The notes under the pieces are model-generated. The model had not been told where the DNA came from. It saw only the letters and a list, made by a program, of their open reading frames with translations, and did not search any database. The position numbers and the translations under genes were made by a program. Shown piece by piece: positions 46,786-57,399 of a stretch of 64,000 bases of DNA (position 1 is the first letter of the stretch; every line of letters begins with the position of its first letter). Where the stretch lies: the NCBI RefSeq assembly GCF_963675165.1, contig NC_087379.1, forward strand, positions 1,616,201 to 1,680,200, read 5' to 3'. This DNA is from Halichondria panicea. Taxonomy: Eukaryota; Porifera; Demospongiae; Suberitida; Halichondriidae.

Positions 46786-47116
46786 AGGGAGTACACTTGC
46801 ACTAGAGCTAGCTAACTTCTTTAATTCCGAGCGAAGCGAGGCTATAATCGGGTCACGTTGAGATTTTGGCGAAGAAAATGGACAATGTACTAAGGACTCA
46901 ATGGAACTAGTGGCTCTGGTTGCTGCAGACCGTAACGGTTTGACTTCAAAGTTGGAGGACGCGTTAGCCACTGTACTGAGGACACCTCAGCTCCATTCTA
47001 CAGCTCAGAAGGCCTTTTTTCAAGCGTTCTGCTCATAAGCTAGACAATGTTTCTTAAATTGACGATTCGTGACATTTCGATCATTACCTAGATCTATTCT
47101 TTTCTGTAATCTGAAC

Positions 47117-47647
47117 ATGGAACTAGTGGCTCTGGTTGCTGTTTGGCAAGAAGCAATAGAAATAGGTGAGAGCTATTACATAACTAACCTAACTGTCAGA
47201 GTATTTTGTGGCGAGTATTCTGTTTCCATGCCAGCAAATGGTTCGTCCGTAACTAAACTTGACAACATTGACGATGTTGACGAATGTCTAACCGAATCTA
47301 ATGAACTTTCACTCATGGGTGCTACCGTCATTGCTGTCAAGAAGTTCGAAAAGTTCAATGCTTGCACTTACTGTAAAGGTAAAGTTAAAGTCGTTGAAGA
47401 TGACATCGTCGAATGCTCAAAATGTGGTGCAACACTCCTACTGTCTCGTTGCCCTTTTAATCATATGGCTAAACTGGACTTGGAAGGGCCAGATACCACG
47501 TTTGTTACGGTTGTTGTTTACAACGATTTAATCAAAGCCATTGTCGAACAAGATCAGCAAACTACTACTTCCCTCCTGAAAGCTAAACCGTTCGATATTA
47601 CATACAATCAATACCATGTAGCTACAAGTGTCTCTCGGCGACGTTGA
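47117..47647 (+). CDS. OB-fold/zinc-ribbon protein (RPA-like), possibly transposon-derived
   Basis: An open frame from ATG 47117 (MELVALVAVWQEAIEIGESY) to a TGA at 47645-47647, about 176 residues. The first part fits the latter half of an OB fold as in replication protein A (W, then GESYYITNLTVRVFCGEY). A four-cysteine zinc ribbon follows, C-x2-C (CTYC) and C-x2-C (CSKC), then hydrophobic strands (TFVTVVVYNDLI). RPA-type proteins bind single-stranded DNA. Such short OB/zinc proteins are common in repetitive parts of invertebrate genomes. A 25-base direct repeat (GGAACTAGTGGCTCTGG...) occurs at about 46910 and 47118, so the 5' end may be rearranged. Upstream exons could exist. Single-stranded DNA binding is inference. 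Confidence 0.55.
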   Translation: MELVALVAVWQEAIEIGESYYITNLTVRVFCGEYSVSMPANGSSVTKLDNIDDVDECLTESNELSLMGATVIAVKKFEKFNACTYCKGKVKVVEDDIVECSKCGATLLLSRCPFNHMAKLDLEGPDTTFVTVVVYNDLIKAIVEQDQQTTTSLLKAKPFDITYNQYHVATSVSRRR

Positions 47648-47890
47648 CACCAGGATCAAGCTACAACTATTAACATTTAACAATTCCTTTTTCCCATGTG
47701 CTGTTTCAACAATTATTACTCAAAAGCCTTACCTATGAATTAGCCTCGATCCCAAGACAATTAAAAAGGCCTTGGATTCGAGGCTAATAGTGCGTAGCGA
47801 GGTTGCACTCCAGTGAATCCTAGCCTCTAGCCTCGACTCCAGCCCCTTGAATAGTGGGCCTTTCTCAGCGGCTTGGAATCGAGGCTACCC

Positions 47891-49200
47891 TAGCCTCCTT
47901 CACCGGCCTTTGACTGCTATCAGAGATACAAAAGAAAGGGGATTGGAAACGAAATTTTTACGAAATTTTTGCGTGAAGCATTCCGCGTTATAGGGCGTGG
48001 CTAAAACTACAAAGGATTATATTTATAGTCAGCATGCTCATTACCAGTCTTGACTGCTCTACAATGTGCTGTACATAGAAACAGTGAAATTGATCATTTT
48101 TAATGTTGATTTTTCTAAAAAGTAAAGAGAATTTAGCTCTAAAAAGTCGACTAAGCCATGCAGCCACTATTACTAGACAAATAAATGCTATGCAAGAAGA
48201 AATAGCCTTTACTATGAAGTCGTAGGAGGGACAGGCCCGTGGCGTGTCTAAAAGTATACTAAAGCAGTTTGAAGGACTATACTGCAAACGTTTATGAACA
48301 GTACAGCTTATTTATAGCATGAAGCCATTCTATGTAGCACTTAGATACATAATAACCAAGTCAAGCAATGTCCTTTGCTGTTTTGACTTCACAGGAGGGA
48401 CAGAGAAAAGTTGACATAGAGTAATTCAAGCTAAACTCAAAAAAATTGGAAACAGAGTAAAGACAACGGACTTAGAGCTTGTCAGTGGTATAAGCTTACT
48501 TCTCTCAAGTATCTCCCAGGCCCTGAGTGATCTCTAGTGGATAGGAGAGCTAGAAACCAGGGATACAAAACTTTTCCATGTAATTATTTGCGAGCGCAAT
48601 AATTACACGGAGTGCTTCACCGGATGTCAGTCCTTTTACATAGGGCGTGGGCGATCGTTTCCAATCCCCTTTCTTTTGTATCTCTGCTGCTATCGACTGC
48701 TTGCGCATGCGCCAAATTATTGGATTTTTCCCCGTAAATATTCCTATAATACTGGATACATCAGAGAAAATATCCTAAAAGTCATACACAGAGCTATATA
48801 GCTAGCTAGCTAGAGACAGAGCTGTGTAGGTTTGTTGTACTGCTATTTTCTTCTGATAGAATCAGTAGCAGTAGTATAGTAGACTTTCACCAAAGTTAGT
48901 GTTAAATGGGCGTGGCCTGTCCATATAGGCTCTTATCAGCCGTCACTCCTTTCAGACAATCGTCATCCACACTGTTGCATGCTGTGAGTCTTTTGTTAAC
49001 ATTAACATAGCAGGCTAAGGGTAGCTATCAGAGAATGCTATCCAATGGGCTAGAAACCTTCAATCGAACTTTCTATCTACTTCCTTCAATCCACTTCCTT
49101 TCGTTGTGATGTCATAGTTTTACTGAGCATAAACGATGTTATCCAAAGCCCCCAGATACCGGGGGATATTAGCGCATGCGCAAGCAGTCGATACCAGGCC
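47891..49200. mobile_element. TAGCCTCCTTCACCGG MITE (copy a), interrupted
   Basis: The left end TAGCCTCCTTCACCGGCCTT is at 47891. The body resumes at 48694 (CGACTGCTTGCGCATGCGCC) and runs to about 49200 (AGCAGTCGATACCAGGCCCA). A 766-bp element (47921-48686) is inserted near the left end. The inverted copy lies at 53448-54018. The right end differs from copy b and looks truncated. Confidence 0.7.
47921..48686. mobile_element. 766-bp MITE, 7-bp target duplication, nested
   Basis: The ends CAGAGATACAAAAGAAAGGG and the complement continue to GATTGGAAAC. The exact 7-bp duplication CTGCTAT is at 47914-47920 and 48687-48693; copy b of the host MITE shows the uninterrupted CTGCTATCGACTGC. The inner end sequence AAAGGGGATTGGAAAC matches that of the 35125-36036 element. 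No coding sequence. Confidence 0.85.
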
Positions 49201-49800
49201 CACTTCCCTCAGAGGAGGACGCCAGGGTCAATAGGGTCACGTTTAATTAATGAAGGATTAAACATTCTTGTTCTGGGTACTTGACCTTTGCTGCATATAG
49301 CAGCTTAGCGCTTCTGTTCATTATTTGCCTGCTTGGCTATACCCAGTGCAGCAAGCCAGTACATCTAAATTTATACCCTAGCCACAGAAGGCTAATTTCC
49401 ATATCTTGTGGTTTCGAAGAATGCAATAAAAGGTCAAAGGTTGCAATTAAATCCTGGATCTCCTCTCTCAAGCTGATTCCTCTGGGGCGCGATAGCTCAA
49501 CCAATTTCTGTTGTGATTATAAAGAGGATATTGGTGGTGTATAAACTCAGGGGCGCGAGGGTAAACTCAGTTTTACATGTAAAACATAGGGCCACGTGGT
49601 GTTTTAATTAGTGACCTTTTGACACTGGCATTCCTCCTCTGCACTTCCCTAGTGGGGAAGTGCGGCCTGGGATCGACATTTTCGACTTGGTGGTGCATGT
49701 ATTCTAAATAAAGCACCAGCCACACCCCCCTTTTGCGTTCTCTAGCTAGCTAGCTAGCTAGCTCTCTGTAACTTCACCTCGAGCCTCTCCGGCACCTCTC
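49201..49800. other. Spacer and K4 promoter region
   Basis: An open frame at 49281-49544 looks like a secreted peptide but lacks an ATG and is not called. A GCTAGCTAGCTA repeat lies at 49744-49762. The leader sequence of the KCK family (CTCTGTAACTTCACCTC, then AAGCTTTCTATACAATACAG) starts at about 49763. Confidence 0.5.
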
Positions 49801-49906
49801 CTATCAAGCTTTCTATACAATACAGGTAAGATCAACTGAATAGCTTTTAACTGCATATGCGAGCCTCACTGTCTGTCATGCTTTTCTATTCCCACAGTAA
49901 CGAGCA

Positions 49907-52900
49907 ATGGCTGTAAATCCACAAGCTTTCGAGCAGTTCACTCTGAGACAAGTTCGCATCACTGAGAATGAGTTTGGACGAGGTTCCAACGCTGTTGTCA
50001 TAGAGCTAGAGTATCGAGGACTGAAATGTGCCGGCAAGAAGCTTCACGGAGTTCTCTACGAAGCTGGAATCAGGTATGCAGCACAAAGGTATCTGGAGGA
50101 GTGTCACCTGCTCAGTCAAACTAGGCACCCCAACATTGTCCAGTTTCTGGGAGTCTGTTTTGAGGAAGGCTCTCAGTTCCCCATCCTAGTCATGGAGTTC
50201 CTCCCCACCAACTTGACCAGCTGTCTCGAGCGCTACGGTATTCTCCCCGATGAGATCAACTTCTCTATCCTCCATGACGTCTCACTGGGCCTGGTCTACC
50301 TCCATGACCAAACACCAGTCATTGCGCACAGAGACCTCTCAACCAACAATGTCCTCTTGTCCACCAACATGACGGCCAAGATATCCGATCTGGGGGTTGC
50401 TCGGATATTGAACCTCACCCCCCTTCAAGCGAGTCGAATGACGGAGACCCCTGGCACCCCAGCATACATGCCCCCTGAAGTGATGGTTGCCGACCCCCAC
50501 TACGACACCAGTGTGGATGTGTTCTCCTTTGGGATCATGATGATTCACACCTTCACAGCAGAGTGGCCACTACCAAGTATCGGCCAGACACGAATCGATC
50601 CTGCTAATCCCAATGGTCTGATACCAGTGACGGAAGCGGAACGACGCGAAGAGTTTCTTCAAAAGATTCCCCCAGACCACCCTCTGATGGACCTCATCAC
50701 GTGCTGTCTCAGCAACAACCCTCAGCGAAGGCCTAGAGCAGCGGAGATAGTGGGTCGGATGGTGGGTGTGGTACTTGAACACCCTCCCTCCTTTGAGAAC
50801 AGAGTGGAGATGCTCCAGCGAGTGAGTGCCCTACTGACAGAGAAGAGGGAGCTTGAGGAGGAGGTTGTGAGGAAGGACTCAGCAATCCAAGAGAAAGCAG
50901 GAGAGAACGAGGCACTGGCGGAGGAGAAAAGACGAGAAAGTGAAAACATTGTTCAGCGTATGCAGTTGGTGCACTCTGTGGAAACTGATCAGTTTAAATT
51001 GGAAAACGACGATCTTAAAGGTCAACTCGAAGCTAAAGAGATAATTGTTAACACGAAAGATGAATTTATTATTTCAAGAAATGCTAGGATAGTGGAATTA
51101 GAAACTCGATGTAAGCAACTCACTGAAGAGGTGGAGCAACAAATTGCCAACGTCAACTACACTCAAAACAAGCTTGTATCTAAAGCTACGAAAATAGCTC
51201 AACTGGAAACAAATCTGGAACAGGAGCAAGCTTGTTTAGCTGACAAAAACTCTATTATTGCTCACAAAAATTTGACTATTGCTGACAAGCAAAACGAACT
51301 GGTATCAAATGCTCTGAAAATTACTCAACTGGAAACAGATGTCACCAATCTCACTGCACAAGTGGAACAAGAGCAAGCTTGTTTAGCTGACATTATTGCT
51401 CACAGAGAATTGACACTTGCCTTCAAGGACACTTCCCTTCAGAAGAATAAAACCACCATTCAGAGTTTAAACAACCGACTCACCAAAACTAGAGACTACC
51501 TGACCAGCAAACCACAGGTGAGCTCATCAACTAAGTGCAGTGGCAATGGGAGGGGGGCTCCAGGGGCTGGAGCCCCCCCCCCCATATTATAAGACTTATC
51601 AAAGCTGTACTATGTAGGTAGCCTTACTCAAAAAACTACAGCTCCCCCCCCCCCCCATTGAGAAATTGTTTCCTACGCGACTGCATCTAAACATGACTGT
51701 CATATCTCTTATTGTATCACCACTCTAATAGAAGTAACTAACTGTTTAATGTTCCAATCGATCGCCAAGTACATATAGAATGGAAGTCATATTAATATTC
51801 CACCAAGGTGTTTTGAAAATCATTTTTGCGATGCCTCGGCAATAAGAATCAATTGGCTACCGTATAATTTGTGAATATATTATGTTGCAGTATATGATAA
51901 TCACCATTATATAAATAACCCGAATAATTTGTGTCCCACAGGATCAATTACTGATAATATTATTTGCTGCTATGGTAATACATTCCAAATGTCCTTAATT
52001 ATGCCTCGAGGCGTAGCCGTACGAGGGATACGGTAAAGCTGACTGTGTGTGTGTGTGTGTCTGTGTGTGTGTGTGTGTGTGTATTCCAGCAGTAACTGCT
52101 CAACGGTTGCAATGCGACGAAAACTAACAGCTTCTATAGGCTTCTAGCCACGTTCTCTTGGATTTTGATTCGTGGATTAGCAAACTAAAGCTTCTTTCTC
52201 GAGTTATGGCTAGTTTGACTCACATTGAAGGCTGTTGCAGTCTCTTCAGAATCTTTCATAGCATCATCTGTCCGCACAAACTTTCTATTCAACATATGAG
52301 TTAGCCTTGCACTAAAGCGCTAGCTTTTTGTTAGCTACAATACTCAGAAATTCCAGGCCGCTTGAACAAGGCGGCCTGGTATACCTTGTATGCGCATGCG
52401 TGTACATTACCCCAAAAAGGGGGTAATCCGTGTATTTGTGGATACTGTCAGTAAAATAAACCGTATACTATTTGTATTCTGATTTTACAGTCCGTTACAT
52501 AGAAGTATTGTGCAAAGATGACTGAGTTCTTACGCCCTTTATTGTATCAAGCCAAGTCTCTACTTAACGACACCCTACACTGTAAGGCTACAGATGTTAT
52601 AGGAAAGGCATGATGTGTTCCTGTGGGTCCCCTGATGAGGCTGTGGTAATATAGACCAGGCAAGTGTTCTGCTACTAAATCTTGCCTTTATGTTCGACAA
52701 GAAGTCATTGCTGAAGATAAAGAAGCTAATGATTACTCCTGAAAGCTTTTAATAAGCTTTAACTCGACACTCAGGAAGTTATTCACTCAAGATCTACTGA
52801 TGTATTAAAGAGTCCACCACTCTTCCTAGCTGGCAGCTCTAGCTGTCTGGGAGGCTTTCTTGAACTGTCTCTTTGATAAACAGAGCTAGAAGAAGCAACA

Positions 52901-55900
52901 CTGCTGCAGCATAATTATTCTACTTTGATTAAGGCCAAGCAAAGTCAATTTGTAGTTTCTCTGGCTATTATTTTTAAAATAGCAAGCGGATTGAGGTATT
53001 TGATAAATATTAATGATAATGATACTCATAGAATTTTAATTGAAAACACACCCCTAACTTCCTCAATAAGCGGAAGTGCATAATTTTTATTTCATTAATT
53101 TTAGTCATAATTATATTCATGACCAAAAAACCATACAAATTTATCCTTTTCTTTTCTTTTAGTGCCTTTAATTTGAGGTCACGTGATATTTAACTTTTTT
53201 GTAAAGCTGCCAATTTCCAAGCGCGAGGGCCTGAGAAACTACAAATTGACTTTGCATGGCCTAATAGTGTCTCTGAAAGCTGCCATTGTGGTCACATTGT
53301 CATACGTATTATTCCCTTTTGTAACTTTGTCCGTTTTTTTACAATTTGTATGATGAAATTGTTGTCAGTTATTTCGCGCATGCGCATACAAGGATACCAG
53401 GCCGCCTTGTTCAAGCGGCCTGGAATCAAGGCTAAGCTAGCAGTAGCCTCAATCCCAGGCCGCACTTCCCACTAGGGAAGTGGGCCTGGTATCGACTGCT
53501 TGCGCATGCGCTAATATCCCCCCGGTATCTGGGGGCTTTGGATAACATCGTTTATGCTCAGTAAGACATCACAACGAAAGGAAGTGGATTGAAGGAAGTA
53601 GATAGAAAGTTCGATTGAAGGTTTCTAGCCCATCGGATAGCATTCTCTGATAGCTACCCTTAGCCTGCTATGTTAACAAAAGACTCACAGCCTGCAACAG
53701 TGTGGATGACGATCGTCTGAAAGGAGTGACGGCTGATAAGAGAGCCTATAATGGACAGGCCACGCCCATTTAACACTAACTTTGGTGAAAGTCTACTATA
53801 CTACTGCTACTGATTCTATCAGAAGAAAATAGCAGTACAACAAACCTACACAGCTCTGTCTCTAGCTAGCTAGCTATATAGCTCTGTGTATGACTTTTAG
53901 GATATTTTCTCTGATGTATCCAGTATTATAGGAATATTTACGGGGAAAATCCAATAATTTGGCGCATGCGCAAGCAGTCGATAGCAGGCCTTCTTTCAAA
54001 GGCCGGTGAAGGAGGCTAAGCTACAGGGATTTGAGGAGTTCTTGCAACTGGAATGTCGAGAGCGGAAGTACCTGTCACGTGAACCTTGGTAACAAGATTG
54101 AATTTTGGCTCATTCCAAACCAATTTTTCTCCAATAGAGCCTATTCATTTTTGTTAAACTGGGAAAACATTGACTTACATCAGAAAGCTAAGATCAAGAG
54201 CCTTTGGTAAAGGCTTTGCACCACAGCAGGTTGTCAGCTGAAGCTATCCTTGAGATTCTAAATCGTTTTGTGAGCTACTACTTGCCCCAGCCTGCCCGTA
54301 AGCTGTTGAAAGTGTATCACTAGTCTCAGTAAAATCTCTCTTAGGCTAGCTCCAGCTGGATACACAGTTTGTGTGACAGACTAATAGTAATAGCTCACGA
54401 TTGGGCTCAAGGATAGCTTTAGCTGTGGTGCAAAGGCTTGCAGATAATTATATGCAGAGCAAAGCCTCCTGTATAGGTCGATTCCCCCAAAATAAACAGG
54501 CCTAAAGGCTTTATTGGAGAAAAATTGGTTTGAAATGAGAAATGAGCCATAATTACGTAACTGTTCACGTGACAGGTACTTCCGCTCTCGACATTACAGT
54601 TGCAAGAACTCCTCTTATACCACACTTACGTCACCACAAATTGATCTCATTGGTCAACAGCTGTAGGATATATAGAATATTAGCATGCAGCCCCAGGCAT
54701 GCACAGTTTTTCAAGTTGTTTTTTAGTTTTTTCATTTGTTCAAGAAAGTAAGCAAAGAGAAAAGAGCCATGCTTGACGGTACTAAGACTCAAAGCGACGG
54801 CAGAAACACAGAAGGTGCTCTCCAACAAGATGGCTAAGCTTCCATGGGTCCATGGGCGCGGTTTAGATACATTTTATCCAAGAAGAGCTTGCAACTCCAG
54901 TAAGGGACGTCGAATGATCAACGCTTGGACCAAGGAAGCTCTTGAGCATCTGTAGGAGTCAACATGTTGCTCAACTAGCTTATTGACGGCTGCAAAATCC
55001 GGCATAGTCTTGTTCTTTTTTGCAGTCTGCATCGTGATTGAATTGTTGCTAGGGGGAGGTCCTTTTATAGTGCTGCGGTCACGTGGTATAAGTCAGATAT
55101 GCCACACCTACTCGGAGGATATGCACCCTATATATCCTCCGCTACCGTGGTTACATACCCCTCGGCTCCGCCTCGGAGTAACCACGGTAGCGGAGGATAT
55201 ATGGGTGCATATCCTCCTCTTAGGTGTGGTATATCCTATACAAATCCCTGTAGCAGTAGCCATTTGTGAAATTGATCTCTTTGGACACACCCTTTAATTA
55301 TTCCTGTGGATGTAATGCGCATGCGCGCTCATTCCCCCATGTGTGAGAAATATATCCAAGATCCAGATCCAGATCCTCCTGGCAGAATCATCTTTGTCTT
55401 GAGGGCCTGGTAAGCCACAAAACACTACCATATAACAATATAGATAACAATATGCATGTACACAGGTCTTTTCTTCTTATACACTGAACTCCTGGAAGAA
55501 TCAATTTTCTTCTTTCTTGAGGTCCTGGTAAGCCACATAATACAATAAATAACAACAATAGATGCATGTAAATAAGTCTTTTCTTCTCAGTGACTTTATA
55601 TAGATAAACTAACTTTTAATATAAAATTTATTATAGAAACTAATATAACACTCTAATACTTTTGAGCGAAAGCAAAAACATGGCGAGAGGCATTAGCACA
55701 GCGCCAGCTTGAACACTAGTTACTATAGCTATGCAATCATAAAATGAATGTCTTCCAACGAAGCATTATTTTTGCAAATCCACAAATTAAAATCCAAGAA
55801 AACATGACTAGAAGCCTATATAATAGAAACTCTTACTTGCACTTGATTCATCCTTGAGCAGTCTACACACACAGACACACAAACACACTACCGTATATAC

Positions 55901-56901
55901 CTCGCTTGCGCATGCGCACCGAGGCATAATCACATGCAACACACAAGTTATTGACTCTCTGTATTCTCCAGTCCCTACAGGTTCAGTTGTCCTGCAGTCA
56001 ATGCTCTGAGGCTCCAGTCAAGATGTTTGGTGGACTAGCGGTAACCATCAATGGCAAGGTCTATTATGGTGGAGGAGTCTGTGATGACGATGATGACGAG
56101 TACTGTGTCCACTGTTACGATCCGCTACAAGACGTCTGGTCAACTCTGCCCAGACTTCCTGTACGCTATTTTGATCTAGGAGAGGTAAAAGGTCAACTGG
56201 TAGTAGTTGGTGGTAAGGATTCATCCGGCTCTAGATCCAATGTGGTACATGTGTTTAACAAAGGAAGGAACTGGAAACAGACGATCCCACCCATGCCCAC
56301 AGCGAGGATTTCACCAGCAGTCGTTAGTCTCCCAACACATCTTGTCGTAGCAGGAGGTGTGGTCTCTGGTGACTACACTGATAATGTTGTTGAGATCTAC
56401 AACATCAGCACCTCCCAGTGGAGCGAGACAGACAGACTACCGTATGCTTGTTGTGACCAAAGAGGAATTGTCTACAACAACACAGTGTACCTAATGGGGG
56501 GGGGATCTGACGGTAAGCATCTAAACAAGGTGTTAGCTGCTCAAGTCGACAAGCTCATCTCAGCAGAGCGACAGGATGATGGGAGTGCCAACAAAGCCGA
56601 CTCAGTCTGGAATCCAATATCCAACACACCGTCTTATTATCCCTCCCCTGTAACGATATCCGACACCCTCTTTACTATTGGTGGAAAAGATAGTGGTGAA
56701 GCCACTCAAAGGATCTACGCCTACTCAACCTCGATGGACTCCTGGCTCTACGTTGATGATCTACCATCTCCTGTAGCATACGCTGCCACTGTGTCACTGT
56801 CTCCAACACAGTGCCTTATGATTGGGGGACGGAACAATGAAGGACAAAAACAATCTACCGTCTATAAAATTAGTAACGCAGGCGCAGCAACTATTTTTTG
56901 A
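49907..56901 (+). CDS. KCK gene K4: protein kinase - coiled coil - Kelch (intact)
   Basis: Exons 49907-51517 and 55981-56901 join in phase 0 and predict about 843 residues, making this the longest member. The kinase has glycine loop GRGSNAVV, HRDLSTNN preceded by VIA rather than VIV, DLG and PPE. The coiled coil is extended by an extra block that repeats the NELVSKATKIAQLETDVTNL pattern with changes. The Kelch exon encodes all blades, with its own loop residues (for example GKDSSGSRS, GVVSGDY, GGSDGKHL, GKDSGEATQ). The conserved leader exon (ends 49825) and acceptor (49897) support the ATG. The 4.5-kb intron is filled by transposons. No stop or frameshift is seen in either exon. Expected to be a cytosolic kinase sensor, as inferred for K1. 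Confidence 0.85.
52352..53433. mobile_element. 1.1-kb inverted-repeat element
   Basis: TTCCAGGCCGCTTGAACAAG continues into GCGGCCTGG and ATGCGCATGCG. The complement at about 53380-53433 ends CAAGCGGCCTGGAATCAAGG. The right end has extra bases (AAGGCTAAG), so the left end may be slightly truncated. It belongs loosely to the CCAGGCC palindrome group. No transposase seen. Confidence 0.7.
53448..54018. mobile_element. TAGCCTCAATCCCAGG MITE (copy b)
   Basis: An inverted duplicate of 48694-49200 plus the left end at 47891-47920. It runs from TAGCCTCAATCCCAGGCCGC to CCGGTGAAGGAGGCTA and includes a matching TCTAGCTAGCTAGCTATATA stretch. It shows the uninterrupted target of the nested element at 47921. 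Confidence 0.75.
54034..54614. mobile_element. 580-bp inverted-repeat element
   Basis: GAGGAGTTCTTGCAACTGGA continues to CGAGAGCGGAAGTACCTGTC, and the complement ends at about 54614. Inner segments are also partly complementary (CTTTGCACCACAGC and GCTGTGGTGCAAAG). The element is largely a foldback. No target duplication could be fixed. Confidence 0.65.
55095..55235. repeat. 140-base hairpin
   Basis: Inverted repeat with CCACACCTA at the ends, then CGGAGGATATGCACC, ATATATCC, TCCGCTACCGTGGTTAC and the complement. A loop of about 20 bases contains CTCGGCTCCGCCTCGG. Located in the K4 intron. Confidence 0.75.
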
Positions 56902-57020
56902 GTGTTTATTTGGCTTAAGATTTATGTTCAAGGATAAAAATTGTCTTAAAAGATTGATGAAATGTTTACATTGCATGAACAGAAGCACGTTATTAATTGT
57001 GACAATCGGCTTCATGCAGT

Positions 57021-57073
57021 AGTCTCATGAATCCTCCGCCACGTACAGAGAGTCCGGCTGATTCATGAGACTA
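57021..57073. repeat. Small AGTCTCATGAATC hairpin
   Basis: AGTCTCATGAATC and GATTCATGAGACT are about 27 bases apart, 120 bases after the K4 stop. Similar in form to the 41007-41053 insertion. It could also act as an RNA hairpin near the K4 3' end, but there is no direct evidence. Confidence 0.6.
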
Positions 57074-57175
57074 GGGCTTTAGCAGATTGCAAAATCATTA
57101 TACCCATTTTGATCTACATTACCCATTGAATTACATATATATACTTGCATGCTGACAGATTATCAGTCTGATCAC

Positions 57176-57281
57176 TAGCCTCGATCCCAGGCCGAGTTTT
57201 CGCTTTTATAACGGTTAGGCGAACAACTGGTTGTTCGCCTAACCGTTATAAAAGCGAAAACTCGGCCTGGGATCGAGGCTA
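57176..57281. mobile_element. 106-bp perfect palindrome, 9-bp duplication
   Basis: TAGCCTCGATCCCAGGCCGA and its exact complement form a nearly spacer-free palindrome. The exact 9-bp duplication TCTGATCAC is at 57167-57175 and 57282-57290. It shares ends with the 591-bp MULE-like MITE and shows the family's minimal mobile form. Confidence 0.85.
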
Positions 57282-57399
57282 TCTGATCACACAATCATTT
57301 TTTCACATAAATATTGCTCGTATCATAATTATTATCATAATGACAATACAATAATTAAATCGGAAATAATTATCTACAGAAGTGAAGGTGAAAGCGAGA

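Larger units (their letters stand above)
51518..55980. other. K4 intron loaded with nested elements
   Basis: The ancestral intron segments (52003-52350 and 55260-55710) match the K1 intron. Between them lie an inverted-repeat element (52352-53433), MITE copy b (53448-54018), another inverted-repeat element (54034-54614), a short unique stretch, and a 140-base hairpin (55095-55235). C-rich runs occur at about 51575 and 51645. No gene supported; short open frames at 54773-54955 and 54983-55297 have no clear start or family. Confidence 0.7.

Noticed and set aside
49281-49544. Frame resembling a small secreted peptide (hydrophobic start, several Cys).
   Set aside because: It begins with TTG, has no in-frame ATG after the preceding stop, no splice acceptor and no paralog.
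54773-55297. Short plus-strand frames in the K4 intron.
   Set aside because: Non-ATG start for the first and hairpin-derived sequence in the second; no family match.
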